From NCBI RefSeq assembly GCF_041821045.1, contig NZ_JBGUAW010000010.1, positions 103,697 to 167,696 of the forward strand: a stretch of 64,000 bases of DNA. The letters are read 5' to 3'. The notes beneath the pieces were generated by a model. That model did no database searches and was not told where the DNA came from. It saw only the letters and a program-made list of their open reading frames with translations. Shown in pieces: positions 19,988 through 29,420 of the stretch (positions are counted from its first letter, which is position 1; every line of letters starts with the position of its first letter). This DNA comes from Thiohalorhabdus sp. Cl-TMA (GTDB lineage Bacteria > Pseudomonadota > Gammaproteobacteria > Thiohalorhabdales > Thiohalorhabdaceae). Made by a program: the position numbers and the translations under genes.

Positions 19988-22576
19988 TCACGGCTTCCTC
20001 CCCTCGGCCTGCTCGCGTAGCTCGTACAGCAGCTGAAGCGCCTGGCGGGGGGTGAGATCATCGGGGTCCAGCTCGCGGAGCCTTTCCATGACCGGATCCG
20101 GGGCGGTGCTGAACAGGTCCAGCTGCGGGGTGGGCTGGGGATTCCCGGGCTCGTGGGACGGCGTCACCGCGCCGGACTCCAGCTCCTCCAGCAGATCCCG
20201 GGCCCGCTCGATCACGGGCCCGGGCAGCCCCGCCAGGGAGCCGACCTGGAGACCGTAGCTGCGGTCGGCGGCGCCGTCCTGGACCGTGTGCAGGAAGATC
20301 ACCCGCTCCCCGTACTCGCGGGCGGATACATGCACGTTGGCCACGCCGCTCAGCCGGTCCGCCAGGTCGGTGAGCTCGAAGTAGTGGGTGGCGAACAGAG
20401 CCCAGGAGCGATTGCTTTCGGCGAGCCGCTCGGCGCTCGCCCAGGCCAGGGCCAGTCCGTCGAAGGTGGAGGTGCCGCGGCCGATCTCGTCCATGAGCAC
20501 CAGGGAATCCGGCCCGGCGTTGTGCAGGATATTGGCCGTCTCGGTCATCTCCACCATGAAGGTGGAGCGTCCGGAAGCGAGGTCGTCCCGGGCGCCGATG
20601 CGCGTGAAGATGCGGTCCACCGGCCGCAGGCGGGCCTCGGCGGCGGGCACGTAGCTGCCCGCGTGCGCCAGCAGGGTGATCAGGGCCACCTGGCGCATGT
20701 AGGTGGACTTGCCGCCCATGTTCGGCCCGGTGATGAGCAGCATGCGCCTACGGTTATGGAGATTCAGATCGTTGGGCACGAAGGGTTCGCTGCTGGCACG
20801 CTCCACCACCGGATGGCGGCCTTCCCGGATGGTCAAGGACTGGTCCTCGGTCCATTCGGGCTGGACGTAGTCCAGGGTTTCCGCGCGTTCGGCGAAACAG
20901 GCGAGCACATCCACCTCGGCAACCACGTGGGCGAGGGGCTGGAGCGTGGTCAGGTCGGCGCGCAAGGCCTCCATCAGCTCCTCGAACAGGGCCTTCTCCC
21001 GGGCCAGAGCACGCTCGGCCGCCGACAGGGCCTGTTCCTCGAACCGCTTGAGGTCCGGCGTGACGAACCGTTCGGCATTTTTCAGGGTCTGCTTGCGGAT
21101 ATAGCGCTCGGGAACCCGATCCAGGCGGGACTTGGATACCTCGATGTAGTAGCCGTGCACCTTGTTGTAGGCCACCTTAAGATTATCGATGCCGGTGGCC
21201 TCCCGCTCCTCGGCTTCCAGACGGACCAGGTAATCGCCGGCGTTGTCCCCCACATCCTTGAGCGCATCCAGCTCTTCGTCGAACCCGGCCCGAATGAAGC
21301 CGCCGTCGCGGACGGTGGCGGGCGGCTGATCCACGAGCGCGCGGCGCAGATGGTTCACCCATTCGTCCTGGGGCGGAAGAGCGGCCGAAAGCCGCGCGAG
21401 CCGGGGGCTGTCGTGCCGTTCCAGTGCGATCCGGACTTCAGGAAGCGCCGCAAGACTCTCCTCCAGGCTCTTGATATCCCTGGGGTTTGCCGAGCCCAGC
21501 CCAACCCGTGTCAGGACCCGCTCCATGTCCCCGATGCGGTCCAGCACCTCCCGCATCTCCACGAAGCGCCCGCCCTCCAGTAGGGAGCCCACTGCCTGGT
21601 GACGCAGGCGGAGCGCTTCGATGTCCCGCAGTGGACGATTGAGCCAGTGGCGGAGCAGGCGGGCGCCCATGGGCGTGACGGTGCGATCGATGACCCCTAC
21701 CAGATGGGTGCTGCCCTCGCCGGAGAGCGTCCGGTCGATCTCCAGATTACGGCGGGTGGCCGCATCCATGACCACCGCCTCGCCAGTGCGCTCCCGGACC
21801 AGGGCGCGGAGATGGGGAAGCAGGCCCTTCTGGGTCTCCCGGGCGTAGATCAGCAGGGCGCCCGCGGCGGGGATACCCGCGCTCAGCCCCTCGCAGTCGA
21901 AGGCGGAGAGGTCGCGGGTACCGAACTGCTCGGTGAGGTATTCGCGCGCCGTTTCCTCCTGAAAAGACCAGGCGGGTCGGAGCTGGACGCGGTCGCTGTA
22001 GGTGGCACTCATGGCCTCGGGTAGGGCGTGGCCCTCGGGCAGGATGATCTCCGCCGGGTTCAGCCGCGTCACCTCGCCGCCCAGGGACTCCCCGGAGTCC
22101 AGCTCGGTGACGGTGAAACGCCCGGTGGACAGGTCCAGGGCAGCCAGCCCCCAAATGCGCTCCTCCCGGTCAGGGACCACCGCCGCCAGGAAGTTGTTGG
22201 CCCGCTCCTCCAGCAGATGGGACTCCGTGAGGGTGCCCGGGGTGACCACGCGAACCACCTTGCGCTCCACGGGCCCCTTGGCCGCATTGGGGTCGCCCAT
22301 CTGCTCGCAGATGGCTACTGACTCCCCGGCCTTCACCAGTCGCGCCAGATAGGGCTCCAGGTTATGGACCGGCACGCCCGCCATGGGAATCGCCTCCCCA
22401 CCACTCTCTCCACGCTGTGTGAGGGTGATATCCAGCAGCCCGGCGGCGTGCTGGGCATCCTCGAAGAACAGTTCATAGAAATCCCCCATGCGATAGAACA
22501 GGAGGATATCCGGGTACTCCGCCTTGATGCGGAGATATTGCTGCACCATGGGGGTGTGGGCGACGGCCTTGCTCAT
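19988..22576 (-). CDS. mutS: DNA mismatch repair protein MutS
   Basis: MutS recognises base mismatches and small loops and recruits MutL. The 862-residue product has the mismatch-binding domain with the Phe-x-Glu motif ([10 protein letters not shown]), connector and lever domains, and an ABC-type ATPase. The ATPase has Walker [10 protein letters not shown] near residue 616, Walker B ([16 protein letters not shown]) and an [10 protein letters not shown] motif. The length is standard for MutS1. It is divergent from archease, with about 120 bases between starts. Confidence 0.97.
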   Translation of the reverse strand: MSKAVAHTPMVQQYLRIKAEYPDILLFYRMGDFYELFFEDAQHAAGLLDITLTQRGESGGEAIPMAGVPVHNLEPYLARLVKAGESVAICEQMGDPNAAKGPVERKVVRVVTPGTLTESHLLEERANNFLAAVVPDREERIWGLAALDLSTGRFTVTELDSGESLGGEVTRLNPAEIILPEGHALPEAMSATYSDRVQLRPAWSFQEETAREYLTEQFGTRDLSAFDCEGLSAGIPAAGALLIYARETQKGLLPHLRALVRERTGEAVVMDAATRRNLEIDRTLSGEGSTHLVGVIDRTVTPMGARLLRHWLNRPLRDIEALRLRHQAVGSLLEGGRFVEMREVLDRIGDMERVLTRVGLGSANPRDIKSLEESLAALPEVRIALERHDSPRLARLSAALPPQDEWVNHLRRALVDQPPATVRDGGFIRAGFDEELDALKDVGDNAGDYLVRLEAEEREATGIDNLKVAYNKVHGYYIEVSKSRLDRVPERYIRKQTLKNAERFVTPDLKRFEEQALSAAERALAREKALFEELMEALRADLTTLQPLAHVVAEVDVLACFAERAETLDYVQPEWTEDQSLTIREGRHPVVERASSEPFVPNDLNLHNRRRMLLITGPNMGGKSTYMRQVALITLLAHAGSYVPAAEARLRPVDRIFTRIGARDDLASGRSTFMVEMTETANILHNAGPDSLVLMDEIGRGTSTFDGLALAWASAERLAESNRSWALFATHYFELTDLADRLSGVANVHVSAREYGERVIFLHTVQDGAADRSYGLQVGSLAGLPGPVIERARDLLEELESGAVTPSHEPGNPQPTPQLDLFSTAPDPVMERLRELDPDDLTPRQALQLLYELREQAEGRKP

Positions 22577-22696
22577 GGCTTCCTGTACTTGTCTTGCGGC
22601 GAGGGACTGGCGAGGGCGGCGGGGCCGCTTGAGCGGCTCGGGCTACGGTAACATACTCAAATTTTGGCTCGCTTTCAGTGCCCGCGGGAGACGGAC

Positions 22697-23119
22697 ATGG
22701 TGCAGGCAGGCTGGTCGCACTATGAGCACCAGGCCGATATCGGAATCCGCGCCTCCGGACCTTCCCTGGAAGAGGTGCTGGTGCAGGCCGCCCTGGGTCT
22801 GACCGGGGTGATTACGGACCCGGATTCGGTGAAAGCGAAGGAGCCCGTTCGGCTCCAAGTTGCTGCCGCCGATCCGGAATTCCTCCTGGTGGAATGGCTC
22901 GATGCCCTCATCTACGAGATGGCCGTCCGCCGCATGCTGTTCGGTGCGTATCGGATAACGCTGACGGAGCAAGGCCTGGAGGCCACCGCATGGGGCGAGC
23001 CCGTGGAGCGCGAACGGCATCATCCCGCGGTGGAGGTGAAGGGAGCCACCCTCACCGACCTGGCGGTTAAGCAGGCCGAGGATGGATCCTGGACCGTTCA
23101 GTGCGTGGTGGATGTCTAA
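22697..23119 (+). CDS. archease, RtcB-activating protein
   Basis: Archease acts with RtcB and speeds its guanylylation and turnover in RNA ligation. The 140-residue product has the archease pattern: an N-terminal HYEHQADIGIRASGPSLEE, a central LLVEWLDALIYEM, and a conserved acidic end (EDGSWTVQCVVDV). ATG 22697 follows GGGAG by six bases. rtcB begins 20 bases downstream on the same strand, a pairing recognised across bacteria and archaea. The minus-strand neighbour mutS is divergent. Confidence 0.9.
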   Translation: MVQAGWSHYEHQADIGIRASGPSLEEVLVQAALGLTGVITDPDSVKAKEPVRLQVAAADPEFLLVEWLDALIYEMAVRRMLFGAYRITLTEQGLEATAWGEPVERERHHPAVEVKGATLTDLAVKQAEDGSWTVQCVVDV

Positions 23120-23139
23120 GGTTACGCGAGGACAGAGCC

Positions 23140-24570
23140 ATGGATACCAGCCGCTTGCACAAGATGGACGACTTCCGGTGGGTCCGCGAGCCCAAGGGGG
23201 CCATGCGGGTTCCGGGCATTCTATATGCCGACGGGCATCTGCTCGGCGAGATGGACGACAAGGTCCTGGAGCAGTTGGCCAACGTGGCGGCGCTACCGGG
23301 AATCGTGCAGGCCGCCTACGCCATGCCCGACGCCCACTGGGGCTATGGTTTCCCCATCGGCGGCGTGGCGGCCTTCGATGCCGACGCCGGCGGCGTGGTC
23401 TCCGCCGGCGGGGTGGGATTCGACATTTCCTGCGGCGTGCGCACCCTGCACACGGGGCTCGCCGAGGAGGACATTCGGCCCCACCAGGAAGCCCTGGCCA
23501 ACATGCTCCTCCACCGCATCCCCGCCGGGGTGGGGAGCCGCGGCAAGATCCATCTCGCCCCCGCGCAAATGGACGCCATGCTAAGCGGCGGGGCGCGCTG
23601 GGCGGTGGAGGAGGGCTATGGAGACCCCGCGGACCTGGAGCGCACCGAGGAATACGGCTGCATGGCCGGCGCCGACCCGGCAGAGGTCTCGGAGCGCGCC
23701 AAGGAGCGCCAGAAGGACGAGATGGGTACCCTGGGCTCGGGGAACCATTACCTGGAGGTGCAGAAGGTAGCGGCGGTCTACGATCCGGAAACCGCCGTGG
23801 CTTTCGGTCTGCACGAGGGGGACGTGGTGCTGACCATCCACTGCGGCTCGCGCGGCCTGGGCCACCAGATCGGTACCGAGGCCCTGAAATCCATGGCCCG
23901 CGAGGCGCCGGTCCACGGCATCGAGCTGCCCGACCGGGAGCTGGCCTGCGCCCCCTTGCGCTCGACCGCAGGCCAGTCCTATCTGGCCGCCATGCGCTCG
24001 GCCATCAATTGCGCCCTGGCCAACCGCCAGATCATCACCCATTTCGCCCGACAGGCTTTCCGGGAGCTGTTCTCCGATTCCGCCCTAACGCTGCTCTACG
24101 ACGTCTCCCACAACACCTGCAAGGAGGAGATGCATCAGGTGGATGGCGAATCCCGGCGACTGTTCGTCCACCGCAAGGGCGCAACGCGCGCATTCGGGCC
24201 GGGCAGCCCCAACCTACCCGCATCCCTCCGCCCGGTGGGGCAGCCCGTGCTGATCGGCGGCACCATGGGCACGGCCTCCTACATCCTGGTGGGCGAGGAG
24301 GGCAACGAGAACCGCTCCTTCGGCAGCTCCTGCCACGGTGCCGGGCGGCGCATGAGCCGCAACCAGGCCAAGAAGCAGTGGCGGGGCGATCAGGTGGTCA
24401 GGGAGCTCGCCGGGCGGGGGATCCTAATCCGCAGCCCCTCCATGCGAGGGGTGGCCGAGGAAGCGCCGGGCGCCTACAAGGCGGTGGAAGAGGTGGTTGA
24501 GGCCGCCGAAGCTGCCGGTCTGTCGCGGCGGGTGGCCCGGGTGGAGCCCCTGGTAACCATCAAGGGCTGA
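23140..24570 (+). CDS. rtcB: RNA-splicing ligase RtcB
   Basis: RtcB joins RNA ends bearing 2',3'-cyclic phosphate or 3'-phosphate to 5'-hydroxyl ends, using GTP and Mn2+. The 476-residue product shows the metal-binding AMPDAHWGYGFPIGG motif, Cys98 in FDISCGVRTL, LGSGNHYLEVQ and HCGSRGLGHQIG. It also has SCHGAG, whose histidine carries GMP in characterised RtcB enzymes. ATG 23140 has a GAGGA ribosome site at proper spacing. It is the second gene of an archease-rtcB operon. No RtcR regulator or RtcA cyclase is present in the window. Confidence 0.96.
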   Translation: MDTSRLHKMDDFRWVREPKGAMRVPGILYADGHLLGEMDDKVLEQLANVAALPGIVQAAYAMPDAHWGYGFPIGGVAAFDADAGGVVSAGGVGFDISCGVRTLHTGLAEEDIRPHQEALANMLLHRIPAGVGSRGKIHLAPAQMDAMLSGGARWAVEEGYGDPADLERTEEYGCMAGADPAEVSERAKERQKDEMGTLGSGNHYLEVQKVAAVYDPETAVAFGLHEGDVVLTIHCGSRGLGHQIGTEALKSMAREAPVHGIELPDRELACAPLRSTAGQSYLAAMRSAINCALANRQIITHFARQAFRELFSDSALTLLYDVSHNTCKEEMHQVDGESRRLFVHRKGATRAFGPGSPNLPASLRPVGQPVLIGGTMGTASYILVGEEGNENRSFGSSCHGAGRRMSRNQAKKQWRGDQVVRELAGRGILIRSPSMRGVAEEAPGAYKAVEEVVEAAEAAGLSRRVARVEPLVTIKG

Positions 24571-24615
24571 GCACGTCGGGAAGGGGAGAGGCGATGACCG
24601 GGGAAAGGGAGGGAG

Positions 24616-24648
24616 GAAAAACAAAAGGCGGGATCCGCGCACCCCGCC
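24616..24648 (-). terminator. intrinsic terminator of efp
   Basis: Read on the minus strand, a GGCGGG/CCCGCC hairpin with a ten-base loop is followed by TTTTGTTTTT. It lies 28 bases beyond the efp stop. The stem is only six base pairs but all G-C. Confidence 0.6.
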
Positions 24649-24675
24649 CGTAGTCCGGTCGGCCGAAAAGAGGGG

Positions 24676-25239
24676 CTATTTGACCCGGTCCTCGTAGCTG
24701 CCGTCGCCCGGATTGACGCGGATCACATCCCCGGCTTCCACGAAGGGCGGCACCATGACGGTCACGCCGGTTTCCACCTGGGCGGGCTTGTAAGAGGCAC
24801 TGGCGGTCTGGCCTTTCACCACGGGCTCGGCGTCCAAGACCTTCAGCTCCACGGCCTTGGGCAGCTCGATGCCGATGGGCCGCTCGTTGTGGAACAGCAC
24901 CTCCACCTCCGTATTGGGCAGCAGGAAGTCCGTGGAGCCTTCCAGGACGTCCTCGCTGATGGCCACCTGATCGTAGGTGCCCTGGTCCATGAAGATATAA
25001 TGGGTGCCATCGTGGTAGAGGAACTGCATGGGCCGGGGCTCCACGACGGCCTTTTCCACCTTCTCTTCGGAGCGGAACCGGTGATTGGTTTTGGTCCCGC
25101 TTTCGATATTCTTGAGCTCCGCCTGGATGAAGGCGCCCCCCTTACCGGGCTTGGTATGCTCGGTTTTCAGGACCCGCCACAGGCCGCCGTTGAACTCGAT
25201 GATATTGCCCTTGCGGATCTGCAGTGCCTCAAGCTTCAT
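24676..25239 (-). CDS. efp: translation elongation factor P
   Basis: EF-P rescues ribosomes stalled at polyproline stretches. The 187-residue product has the N-terminal KOW-like domain with the modification loop KPGKGGAF. The lysine at position 33 corresponds to the residue that is beta-lysylated in E. coli. Two OB domains ending in VIRVNPGDGSYEDRVK follow. The loop type suggests an EpmA/EpmB-style modification, but those enzymes are not encoded in this window. It is convergent with rtcB and divergent from the DUF971 gene. Confidence 0.97.
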   Translation of the reverse strand: MKLEALQIRKGNIIEFNGGLWRVLKTEHTKPGKGGAFIQAELKNIESGTKTNHRFRSEEKVEKAVVEPRPMQFLYHDGTHYIFMDQGTYDQVAISEDVLEGSTDFLLPNTEVEVLFHNERPIGIELPKAVELKVLDAEPVVKGQTASASYKPAQVETGVTVMVPPFVEAGDVIRVNPGDGSYEDRVK

Positions 25240-25430
25240 GGTTACCTTCTCTTCGGTTTCCGATAGGGTGGGGCGAACATATTATCAAGAACTGATAAAT
25301 TGGCGGCCGGTCCAAGGAAACAGGCTCCTTGGCGGACCGAGCAGCCCGGGGCCTTTTTTACCATATTCCTCATGATCAGCTTAAGCGGTCCCGGGGGCGT
25401 GGAACCGGAGATTTAGGAGAATAGACGGCC

Positions 25431-25745
25431 ATGAGCCAGAATACGACGCACCAGCCCGTGGAGATCCGGCCCCACACCAAGTCGAAGATCCTGGAGATCG
25501 AGTGGGATGACGGCCATATTTCCAAGCTAACCTACGAGTACCTCCGGGTGGAATGCCCGTGCGCGGACTGCAAGGGACACACGCCGGACCAGGCCAAGAC
25601 CATCACCGGCAAGGAGAACGTGGACATCACCGATTTTCAGCCGGTGGGGAACTACGCTCTCCAGCTCGCCTTCGATGACGGCCATAATACCGGGATATTC
25701 ACCTGGGATTATCTGCGTCGGCTGGATACCGCTGCGGATGCCTAG
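25431..25745 (+). CDS. DUF971 domain protein
   Basis: The 104-residue product is almost entirely a DUF971 domain, the small fold also found at the N-terminus of gamma-butyrobetaine hydroxylases. It shows the conserved LEIEWDDGH, LRVECPCADCKGH and YALQLAFDDGHNTGIFTWDYLR. The CPCADC motif suggests metal or Fe-S binding. The gene has TTTAGGAG upstream of its ATG. In other bacteria such proteins are linked to Fe-S or quinone metabolism, but no role can be read from this context. Confidence 0.88.
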   Translation: MSQNTTHQPVEIRPHTKSKILEIEWDDGHISKLTYEYLRVECPCADCKGHTPDQAKTITGKENVDITDFQPVGNYALQLAFDDGHNTGIFTWDYLRRLDTAADA

Positions 25746-25872
25746 GGGCTCCGTTTCCTGAGCCTGGGCGATCCGGAGTGCCATCCGGCGGATTCCGAAA
25801 GCGGCGGCCCCCCGGCCGGCCGTCTCCGGCACCCGCCATCCAGCCGCCGGCGTACGGTAGAAGGGGCACGAC

Positions 25873-26574
25873 ATGATCCCGCTCTACGACGACAACCCCA
25901 CCAGCCGTCCGCCGGTGATCACGGTGACGCTTATCGCCGTGAGCGTGGCGGTGTTCCTCGGCCAGATCTCACTCAGCGAGCAGGCCGCGACGGTTCTGAT
26001 CTACCGGCTGGGGGCAATTCCCGCGGTGGTGACCGGAGAGGTCCGGCTGCATCCCGATCTGGCCGGAGCGGTGCCGGCACAAGCCACCCTCTTCACGAGT
26101 ATGTTTCTTCACGGCGGTTTTTTGCATCTGGCCGGCAACATGCTCTACCTGTGGATCTTCGGCAACAACGTCGAGGACGCGCTCGGCCATTTCCGGTTTC
26201 TGCTGTTCTATCTGGCCGGCGGGGTGGTGGCAGCCCTGGCACATATCTACATGGATCCCGTTTCCGAGGTACCCATGATCGGGGCCTCCGGCGCCATATC
26301 CGGCGTGCTGGGCGCCTACCTCCTGCTGTACCCAAAGGCGCAGGTTGCCGTGCTGATTCCCATCGGCATCATCCTCCAGCTTGTGCGGCTCCCGGCGGTG
26401 GTGGTCCTGCTGCTTTGGTTCCTGTTCCAGTTTCTGTCCAACCTGTTCGCGAGCGCGCAGGAGGGTGGTGGCGGGGTGGCCTGGATGGCGCACATCGGCG
26501 GGTTCGTGGCCGGGATCCTGCTTCTGTTCCTGTTCAAGCGACGCAGCGTTCCCCTGTTCGGGGACGGGCGGTAG
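25873..26574 (+). CDS. rhomboid family intramembrane serine protease
   Basis: The 233-residue polytopic protein should cleave substrates within the membrane. It has the catalytic serine S139 in GASGAISG, histidine H207 in AHIGGF, an HGGFLHLAGNMLYLW segment before the active site, and about six hydrophobic segments. An insertion at about residues 46-70 (RLHPDLAGAVPAQ) lies in the first periplasmic loop. It precedes uvrC by 28 bases and may share its transcript. The substrate is unknown. Confidence 0.92.
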   Translation: MIPLYDDNPTSRPPVITVTLIAVSVAVFLGQISLSEQAATVLIYRLGAIPAVVTGEVRLHPDLAGAVPAQATLFTSMFLHGGFLHLAGNMLYLWIFGNNVEDALGHFRFLLFYLAGGVVAALAHIYMDPVSEVPMIGASGAISGVLGAYLLLYPKAQVAVLIPIGIILQLVRLPAVVVLLLWFLFQFLSNLFASAQEGGGGVAWMAHIGGFVAGILLLFLFKRRSVPLFGDGR

Positions 26575-26602
26575 CCCGAAGACCGATCACAATCCGCAAA
26601 GC

Positions 26603-28429
26603 ATGAACGAAACCGAGCAGCGCAACCACCTGATCCAGAAGATGCCCACCGGGCCCGGGGTCTACCAGATGGTGGACGACTCCGGGGTGGTGGTATACGT
26701 GGGCAAGGCCCGCAATATCCGTAGCCGTATCCGCAACCATTTCCAGAATGCGGACACGGACGCCAAGACGCGGGCCATGGTCCGGCAGATCAAGGACATC
26801 CACGCCACCCTGACCCATACGGAAACCGAGGCTCTGCTTCTCGAGAGCAATCTGATAAAGCGGCACACGCCGCGCTACAACGTCCTGCTGCGGGACGACA
26901 AGAGCTACCCCTACATCTTCCTCTCCCGGAACCACGACTACCCGCGGCTGGCCTTTCACCGCGGACCGCAGAAAGAGAAGGGGCGCTACTTCGGTCCGTA
27001 CCCTTCCGCCGGGGCCGTTCGGGAGACCCTCAAGCTCATGCAGAAGATCTTTCCGGTGCGGCAGTGCGAGGACACCTTCTTCGCCAACCGGTCCCGGCCG
27101 TGTCTGCAGTACCAGATCGAGCGCTGCAGCGGCCCCTGCACCGGGGAAGTGGACGAGGAAACCTACCGCGAGTACGTGCGCCAGGCCGAGCTGTTCCTCG
27201 CGGGGCGCAACGAGGAGCTGGATCGGGAGCTCACCGAGCGCATGGAACGGGCCTCCGCGGAGATGCGCTTCGAGGAGGCGGCACGGCTCCGGGATCAGAT
27301 CCGGGCGATCCGCCGCGTCCAGGAGCACCAGCACGTCAGCGGCGGCAGCGGTGACCACGATGTCATCGCCGTGCGGATGGAGGCCGGCGTGGCCTGCGTC
27401 CAGGTGTTCTTCATCCGGGGCGGGCGCAACCTCGGCAATCGCGGATTCTTCCCCAAGCACACCGAAGGCGTACCTCCAGAGGGGGTGCTGCAGGCCTTCC
27501 TGACCCAGTTTTATGATGACAAGCCTGTACCCCCGAGCGTCGTAGTGAACCAGGCCCTGAGTGAGCGAGAGGCCCTGGAGGCGGCCTTCTCGGAGCGTAT
27601 GGAGCGCAAGGTGGCCATCGCCTGCCCGCAGCGCGGAGAAAAGCGCCACTGGGTGGCCATGGCCGAGCACAACGCGGATAATGCCCTGCAGCGAAGGATT
27701 TCCGACGAGGCGAGCCTCGAGGCCCGCTACCAGGCCCTCGCCGATTCCCTCGGGCTCGAGGCGCCGCCGGAGCGGATGGAATGCTTCGATATTTCCCATA
27801 CGCGGGGGGAGGGGACAGTGGCCTCTTGCGTGGTCTTCGACCGGGAAGGACCCCGGAAATCCGATTATCGACGGTTTAACATTCGGGACATCGAAGCCGG
27901 GGATGATTACGCCGCCATGGAGCAGGCCCTGTCACGGCGGTACGGCCGTCTGAAACGGGAAGGGGCGGTCCTCCCCGATCTGGTCATCGTGGACGGCGGG
28001 CGGGGCCAGCTGCACGTGGCCGAGCGGGTCTTCGAGGAGCTGCAGGTTTCCGGGGTGGAACTGCTCGGCGTCTCCAAGGGGCCCGAGCGCCGGGCGGGCG
28101 AGGAGGATCTCTGGCAGCCCGGCCAGAGCCGGGCCTTCCGGCTCGACCCGCATTCCAAGGCCCTGCATCTGCTGCAGCAAATCCGGGACGAGGCCCATCG
28201 ATTCGCCGTGTCCGGCCATCGGCAGCGGCGCAGCAAGGCCCGCCGGGAATCCGCCCTGGACGGCATTCCGGGGGTCGGCGGCAAACGAAAGAAAGCCTTG
28301 CTCAGCCATTTCGGCGGTCTCAAGGGCATTCGCTCCGCCGGCGTGGAAGACCTCCAGAAGGTCCAAGGAATCAGCCGCGGCCTGGCTGAGCGCATTTACG
28401 CCGAATTCCACTCGGGGAATAACGGGTGA
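26603..28429 (+). CDS. uvrC: excinuclease ABC subunit C
   Basis: UvrC makes the dual incisions of nucleotide excision repair. The 608-residue product has an N-terminal GIY-YIG nuclease domain (GPGVYQMVDD and VVYVGKARNIRSR), a UVR motif for UvrB binding (MRFEEAARLRDQIRAI), and the C-terminal RNase H-like nuclease (ECFDISHTRGEGTVAS, VIVDGGRGQL). Tandem helix-hairpin-helix motifs close the protein (LDGIPGVGGKRKKALL). ATG 26603 begins the conserved domain; the open frame continues upstream through the rhomboid gene but without protein-like sequence. It overlaps pgsA by four bases, as in many gammaproteobacteria. Confidence 0.97.
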   Translation: MNETEQRNHLIQKMPTGPGVYQMVDDSGVVVYVGKARNIRSRIRNHFQNADTDAKTRAMVRQIKDIHATLTHTETEALLLESNLIKRHTPRYNVLLRDDKSYPYIFLSRNHDYPRLAFHRGPQKEKGRYFGPYPSAGAVRETLKLMQKIFPVRQCEDTFFANRSRPCLQYQIERCSGPCTGEVDEETYREYVRQAELFLAGRNEELDRELTERMERASAEMRFEEAARLRDQIRAIRRVQEHQHVSGGSGDHDVIAVRMEAGVACVQVFFIRGGRNLGNRGFFPKHTEGVPPEGVLQAFLTQFYDDKPVPPSVVVNQALSEREALEAAFSERMERKVAIACPQRGEKRHWVAMAEHNADNALQRRISDEASLEARYQALADSLGLEAPPERMECFDISHTRGEGTVASCVVFDREGPRKSDYRRFNIRDIEAGDDYAAMEQALSRRYGRLKREGAVLPDLVIVDGGRGQLHVAERVFEELQVSGVELLGVSKGPERRAGEEDLWQPGQSRAFRLDPHSKALHLLQQIRDEAHRFAVSGHRQRRSKARRESALDGIPGVGGKRKKALLSHFGGLKGIRSAGVEDLQKVQGISRGLAERIYAEFHSGNNG

Positions 28430-28998
28430 CTTGGAACGTTCCTAACATATTGACCCTCATCCGCATCGCGGCCATTCCGCTGCTCATGGGCCTTTTCTTC
28501 ATCCCGGGATGGGCGGGACACCTGTCGAGCACCGTGGTCTTCATTCTCGCCGCCATTACGGACTGGGTGGATGGCTATTGGGCGCGCCGGTACGAACAGA
28601 CCAGCGCCTTCGGGGCATTCCTCGACCCGGTGGCCGACAAGCTCATGGTGGCCACGGCCCTGGTGCTGTTGACTGCAGACGCCCGTGTGCCCTCCATCCT
28701 GACGGTGATCATCATCGGCCGGGAGATCACCATCTCCGCGCTCCGCGAATGGATGGCCGAGCTCGGCAAGCGGGCCGCGGTGGCCGTTTCCTGGATGGGG
28801 AAATTCAAGACCGCCGCGCAGATGGTGGCCATCGTGCTACTGCTCCTGCATCAGCCCATTTACGGGGTGGAGGTGCACCTCTGGGGGCTCGGGCTCCTGA
28901 CTCTGGCGGCAGTTCTGACCCTCTGGTCCATGGTCCTCTACCTCAAGGCGGCCTTGCCCGTCCTTCTCTCCGGAAAGGCTGCCGCCGAGGAGCCCTGA
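28426..28998 (+). CDS. pgsA: CDP-diacylglycerol-glycerol-3-phosphate 3-phosphatidyltransferase
   Basis: PgsA makes phosphatidylglycerol phosphate, the first committed step to phosphatidylglycerol and cardiolipin. The 190-residue membrane protein has the CDP-alcohol phosphotransferase motif (DGYWARRYEQTSAFGAFLDP, continuing to VADK) with all catalytic aspartates present, and four or more hydrophobic helices. It starts with GTG overlapping the uvrC stop. A tRNA promoter and tRNA-Gly follow immediately. Confidence 0.96.
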   Translation: MTWNVPNILTLIRIAAIPLLMGLFFIPGWAGHLSSTVVFILAAITDWVDGYWARRYEQTSAFGAFLDPVADKLMVATALVLLTADARVPSILTVIIIGREITISALREWMAELGKRAAVAVSWMGKFKTAAQMVAIVLLLLHQPIYGVEVHLWGLGLLTLAAVLTLWSMVLYLKAALPVLLSGKAAAEEP

Positions 28999-29012
28999 AG
29001 CTCCATGGCCGC

Positions 29013-29041
29013 TTGACACGAAAGGGGCATTTTGCGAATCT
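29013..29041 (+). promoter_or_regulatory. probable promoter of the tRNA-Gly/tRNA-Cys unit
   Basis: A perfect TTGACA lies at 29013-29018, followed after 17 bases by GAATCT at 29036, thirteen bases before tRNA-Gly. The -35 element is consensus but the -10 element is weak, so activity rests mostly on position and the -35 match. Confidence 0.5.
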
Positions 29042-29053
29042 TGGGCTTTCCGA

Positions 29054-29129
29054 GCGGAAGTAGCTCAGCTGGTAGAGCACAACCTTGCCAAGGTTGGGGT
29101 CGCGAGTTCGAATCTCGTCTTCCGCTCCA
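29054..29129 (+). tRNA. tRNA-Gly (GCC)
   Basis: A full cloverleaf can be drawn. The acceptor stem GCGGAAG pairs with CTTCCGC, the D arm is AGCTCAGCTGGTAGAGC, and the anticodon loop CTTGCCAAG carries GCC. The T loop is GTTCGAATC and CCA is encoded at 29127-29129. Confidence 0.97.
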
Positions 29130-29154
29130 ACTACCAAGCAGGTCCTGAACCTGG

Positions 29155-29183
29155 AAGGGAAAGCTGTTTGGCTTTCCCTTTTT
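29155..29183 (+). terminator. hairpin with U-tract between tRNA-Gly and tRNA-Cys
   Basis: A perfect 10-base-pair stem (AAGGGAAAGC with GCTTTCCCTT, six-base loop) is followed by TTT. It ends only eight bases before tRNA-Cys begins. It has terminator form. It could instead be a partial attenuator or a processing hairpin, since little room remains for a separate tRNA-Cys promoter. Confidence 0.6.
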
Positions 29184-29190
29184 GCTTTTC

Positions 29191-29265
29191 GGCTGGGTGG
29201 CAGAATGGCTATGCGACGGACTGCAAATCCGTTCTACAGGGGTTCGATTCCCCTCCCAGCCTCCA
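29191..29265 (+). tRNA. tRNA-Cys (GCA)
   Basis: The acceptor stem GGCTGGG pairs with CCCAGCC, the anticodon stem-loop GGACTGCAAATCC carries GCA, the T arm is GGGGTTCGATTCCCC, and CCA is encoded at the end. It lies 61 bases after tRNA-Gly and probably shares its transcript. Confidence 0.97.
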
Positions 29266-29327
29266 GGAGGGAGCCGGTGTCAGGACGAGCCCGGAGGGGC
29301 CGCGCCTGATCCCAGATTGCCTAGCTC

Positions 29328-29361
29328 AAAAGCCCGACCAGTCAGCTGGTCGGGCTTTTTT
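29328..29361 (+). terminator. intrinsic terminator after tRNA-Cys
   Basis: A 14-base-pair hairpin (AAAAGCCCGACCAG with its exact complement, loop TCAG) runs into TTTTTT. It closes the tRNA transcription unit, and its A-rich 5' arm makes it potentially bidirectional for the minus-strand gene that follows. Confidence 0.88.
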
Positions 29362-29420
29362 GTGCGCCCGGATCCGGTCAGACTGCAGATCCCGGGCCAG
29401 GGAGCGGACGGAAGAGCGGG

